Below, one piece after another: positions 6,872 to 8,526 of a stretch of 8,526 nt of DNA. Numbering within the stretch: position 1 is the stretch's first letter; the number at the start of each line of letters is the position of its first letter. Position numbers and translations under genes: made by a program. The DNA comes from Holosporales bacterium (GTDB lineage: Bacteria > Pseudomonadota > Alphaproteobacteria > RUG11792), in NCBI GenBank assembly GCA_031275915.1, contig JAISOC010000075.1:1-8526 (forward strand), read 5' to 3'. The notes under the pieces are model-generated. The model ran no database searches. It saw only the letters and a program-made list of their open reading frames with translations, and was not told the DNA's origin.

Positions 6872-8526
6872 ATGAGATTTTTAAGGGCTATTATATATGT
6901 ATTTGTTATAACTTGTAGTGTTACTCTTTGGGATTTGTGTGGGAAAAAAGTTAAGGAATTAGTTTCTCAACACATTCTTGGTGAAGAAAAAAATGAGGAA
7001 CCTGCAGCAAAAGAAGAAACAGCAAAGCCTTCTGAGCCACAAAAAGAGACTGTTCCACCCACCGAAGAAAAACAATCATCAAAAGATTCTTTATGCCCCA
7101 ATTTTGAAAAAGGTTTTGCAGATGTGGCTAAAAAAGCCATGCATTCTGTTGTTAATGTTGCAACCATGCAAATTATAAAGGAAGAAAACATCCCAGATAT
7201 AATGGACGATTTTTTCAAAGGTTCCCCCTTTGATGACCTATTTAAGGGATTTTTCGGAAAGGGAGGGGGACAAAGTAAGCCAAGAAAGGCAACCTCTCTC
7301 GGCTCCGGGTTCATAGTGAAAGTAGATAAAAATAAGGCATATATAGTAACCAACAATCACGTTGTCGAAAAAGCAAAGAAAATAGTTGTCTACTTACACG
7401 ACAAAACTGAGATACCAGCAGAATTGCATGCATCTGATCAAAGAACTGATCTCGCTGTTCTATCAATCGATTTGAAGATACTTGGAAAGGATGCAGACAT
7501 GCTAGTTCCTGTGAAGTGGGGAGATTCAGATGAATTGGAAGAAGGAAATTGGGTAATAGCCATAGGGAATCCCTTTGGGTTAGGAAGCACAGTAACTCAT
7601 GGAATAGTCTCTGGGAAAGGACGTAGCATTGGAATTCCTGGCAGATCTTCACTTAGTTTTGTGGACGATTTCATACAGCACAGTGCCCAGATTAATATGG
7701 GCAATTCCGGAGGATGCTTGTTAAATGTGGCAGGTAAAGTTGTTGGAATCAATAATGTTATCTTCACAACAAGCGGAGGAAATATAGGAATAGGATTTGC
7801 AATTCCCTCCAATCTTGCCAAAAACACAGTGGAGCAACTTATAGAACACAAGAGAACCTTCAGAGGATGGCTTGGAGCGGAGGTTCAGTTAGTGACCGCA
7901 AAACAAGCAGAAAGTGTTGGGCTTAAAATTGAAAAAAGTTTGGATTCTTCGAGAGTTTTTGGAGCTTTTGTGGCAAGAGTTGTTCCCAAAGGTCCTGCTG
8001 AAAAAGCTGGAATTAAAAGGGGAGATATCATCCTTGAATTCGATGGCAAGCCAATTTCTGCCAAAAGTAGTCTCACAAAAATCGTTGGATGCGCCAAAAT
8101 TGATTCAACTGTGAAAGCGAAGATTTGGAGACAAACAGAAGAAAAAGGCTGGAAAGAAATCACTTTAAGCGTTAAGGTCGGAGATTTTGAAAAAGCTATA
8201 GAAACAGGATCAATAGATGGAACTTCCGATGATAAAGAGCAGGGAGAGAAAAAAGAGGAGGAAATCCAGGATCTCGGAATTACAGTATCAAAAATACCTG
8301 AGAAAATGAGAGAAGCTATTAGCGCTGAATTTTCAAATCATTTGATTATTACAAAAGTTGACGAAACAAAATTCACAGGATTCTTTGAAATGATGTTTGT
8401 ACCAGGAGACATCATAATAAGTGCCAATAATGTGAAAATCACCACCATAAAACAGCTTAAAGATGTCTTGAACAAAGTGAAAAACAACAAGGAACTTAGA
8501 AATAAACCAGTACCATTTGTAATACT
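6872..8526 (+). CDS. HtrA/Do-family periplasmic serine protease, 3' end beyond window
   Basis: The 551 codons present encode a trypsin-fold protease-chaperone of the DegP/DegQ/Do type, which degrades or refolds misfolded envelope proteins. An N-terminal hydrophobic segment (about 6-20) acts as anchor or signal peptide. A Glu/Lys/Pro-rich linker follows (about 37-72), then the protease domain with catalytic His163 (TNNHVV), Asp193 (RTDLAVL) and Ser279 (GNSGG). A phenylalanine/glycine-rich loop at 107-135 resembles the LA loop of Do proteases. PDZ1 spans about 330-435 with GPAEKAGIKRGDIILEFDG, and a charged spacer (443-466) leads to PDZ2, which begins near 467 and is cut by the window edge. The ATG at 6872 follows GGGAAGA (6861-6867), and an in-frame TGA lies at 6857-6859, so the start is secure. 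The residue after GNSGG is Cys, where Ala or Pro is usual. I leave out a gene symbol because DegP, DegQ and MucD cannot be separated here. Confidence 0.95.
   Translation, partial: MRFLRAIIYVFVITCSVTLWDLCGKKVKELVSQHILGEEKNEEPAAKEETAKPSEPQKETVPPTEEKQSSKDSLCPNFEKGFADVAKKAMHSVVNVATMQIIKEENIPDIMDDFFKGSPFDDLFKGFFGKGGGQSKPRKATSLGSGFIVKVDKNKAYIVTNNHVVEKAKKIVVYLHDKTEIPAELHASDQRTDLAVLSIDLKILGKDADMLVPVKWGDSDELEEGNWVIAIGNPFGLGSTVTHGIVSGKGRSIGIPGRSSLSFVDDFIQHSAQINMGNSGGCLLNVAGKVVGINNVIFTTSGGNIGIGFAIPSNLAKNTVEQLIEHKRTFRGWLGAEVQLVTAKQAESVGLKIEKSLDSSRVFGAFVARVVPKGPAEKAGIKRGDIILEFDGKPISAKSSLTKIVGCAKIDSTVKAKIWRQTEEKGWKEITLSVKVGDFEKAIETGSIDGTSDDKEQGEKKEEEIQDLGITVSKIPEKMREAISAEFSNHLIITKVDETKFTGFFEMMFVPGDIIISANNVKITTIKQLKDVLNKVKNNKELRNKPVPFVI

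Noticed and set aside
6967..7356. 129-codon minus-strand frame opposite the Do protease
   Set aside because: It lies wholly opposite the well-supported protease frame and has a biased composition caused by the lysine/glutamate codons on the other strand.
1..8526. CRISPR arrays, tRNA/rRNA genes, toxin-antitoxin or defence modules
   Set aside because: No regularly spaced repeats, no cloverleaf or rRNA sequence, and no gene pair of that type was seen.

Overview
The window is AT-rich bacterial DNA with standard bacterial genes. Its content (small S15, alphaproteobacterial-looking GyrA, a Do-type protease with two PDZ domains, long palindromic intergenic repeats) best fits an alphaproteobacterium of the Rickettsiales type, probably host-associated. 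That placement is an inference from gene content, base composition and the GyrA quinolone-site residue, with confidence around 0.5. No 16S or other taxonomic marker is present.

Layout. Bases 1-381 hold no convincing gene but contain a large nested palindrome (22-160) followed by a short GC-richer tract (about 188-230), then the leader of rpsO (382-678, +). Converging on rpsO is a minus-strand block. In transcription order it is gyrA (5790 to 3139), then a lipoprotein lysozyme of the GH108 type (3146 to 2583) whose start overlaps the gyrA stop by 8 bp, then after 78 bp a SulP/STAS anion transporter (2474 to 711) that may have its own promoter. A 156-bp divergent region (5791-5946) carries a good gyrA promoter with overlapping inverted repeats at its -35. 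On the plus strand follow an unrecognised five-helix membrane protein (5947-6789) and a membrane-anchored HtrA/Do serine protease (6872 to the window end, truncated by the edge, with the catalytic triad intact).

How the genes relate. rpsO and gyrA are housekeeping genes. The lysozyme and the Do protease are both envelope-directed: one would cut or remodel peptidoglycan from a lipid anchor, the other handles misfolded periplasmic proteins. The transporter and the five-helix protein are inner-membrane proteins. I see no phage, conjugative, CRISPR or toxin-antitoxin module, so I do not claim a new multi-gene system. The points most worth a second look are the lysozyme translationally coupled to gyrA, the alanine at the GyrA quinolone-determining position, the palindromic element, the missing canonical anion-site residues in the SulP protein, and the orphan membrane protein with an unusual start.
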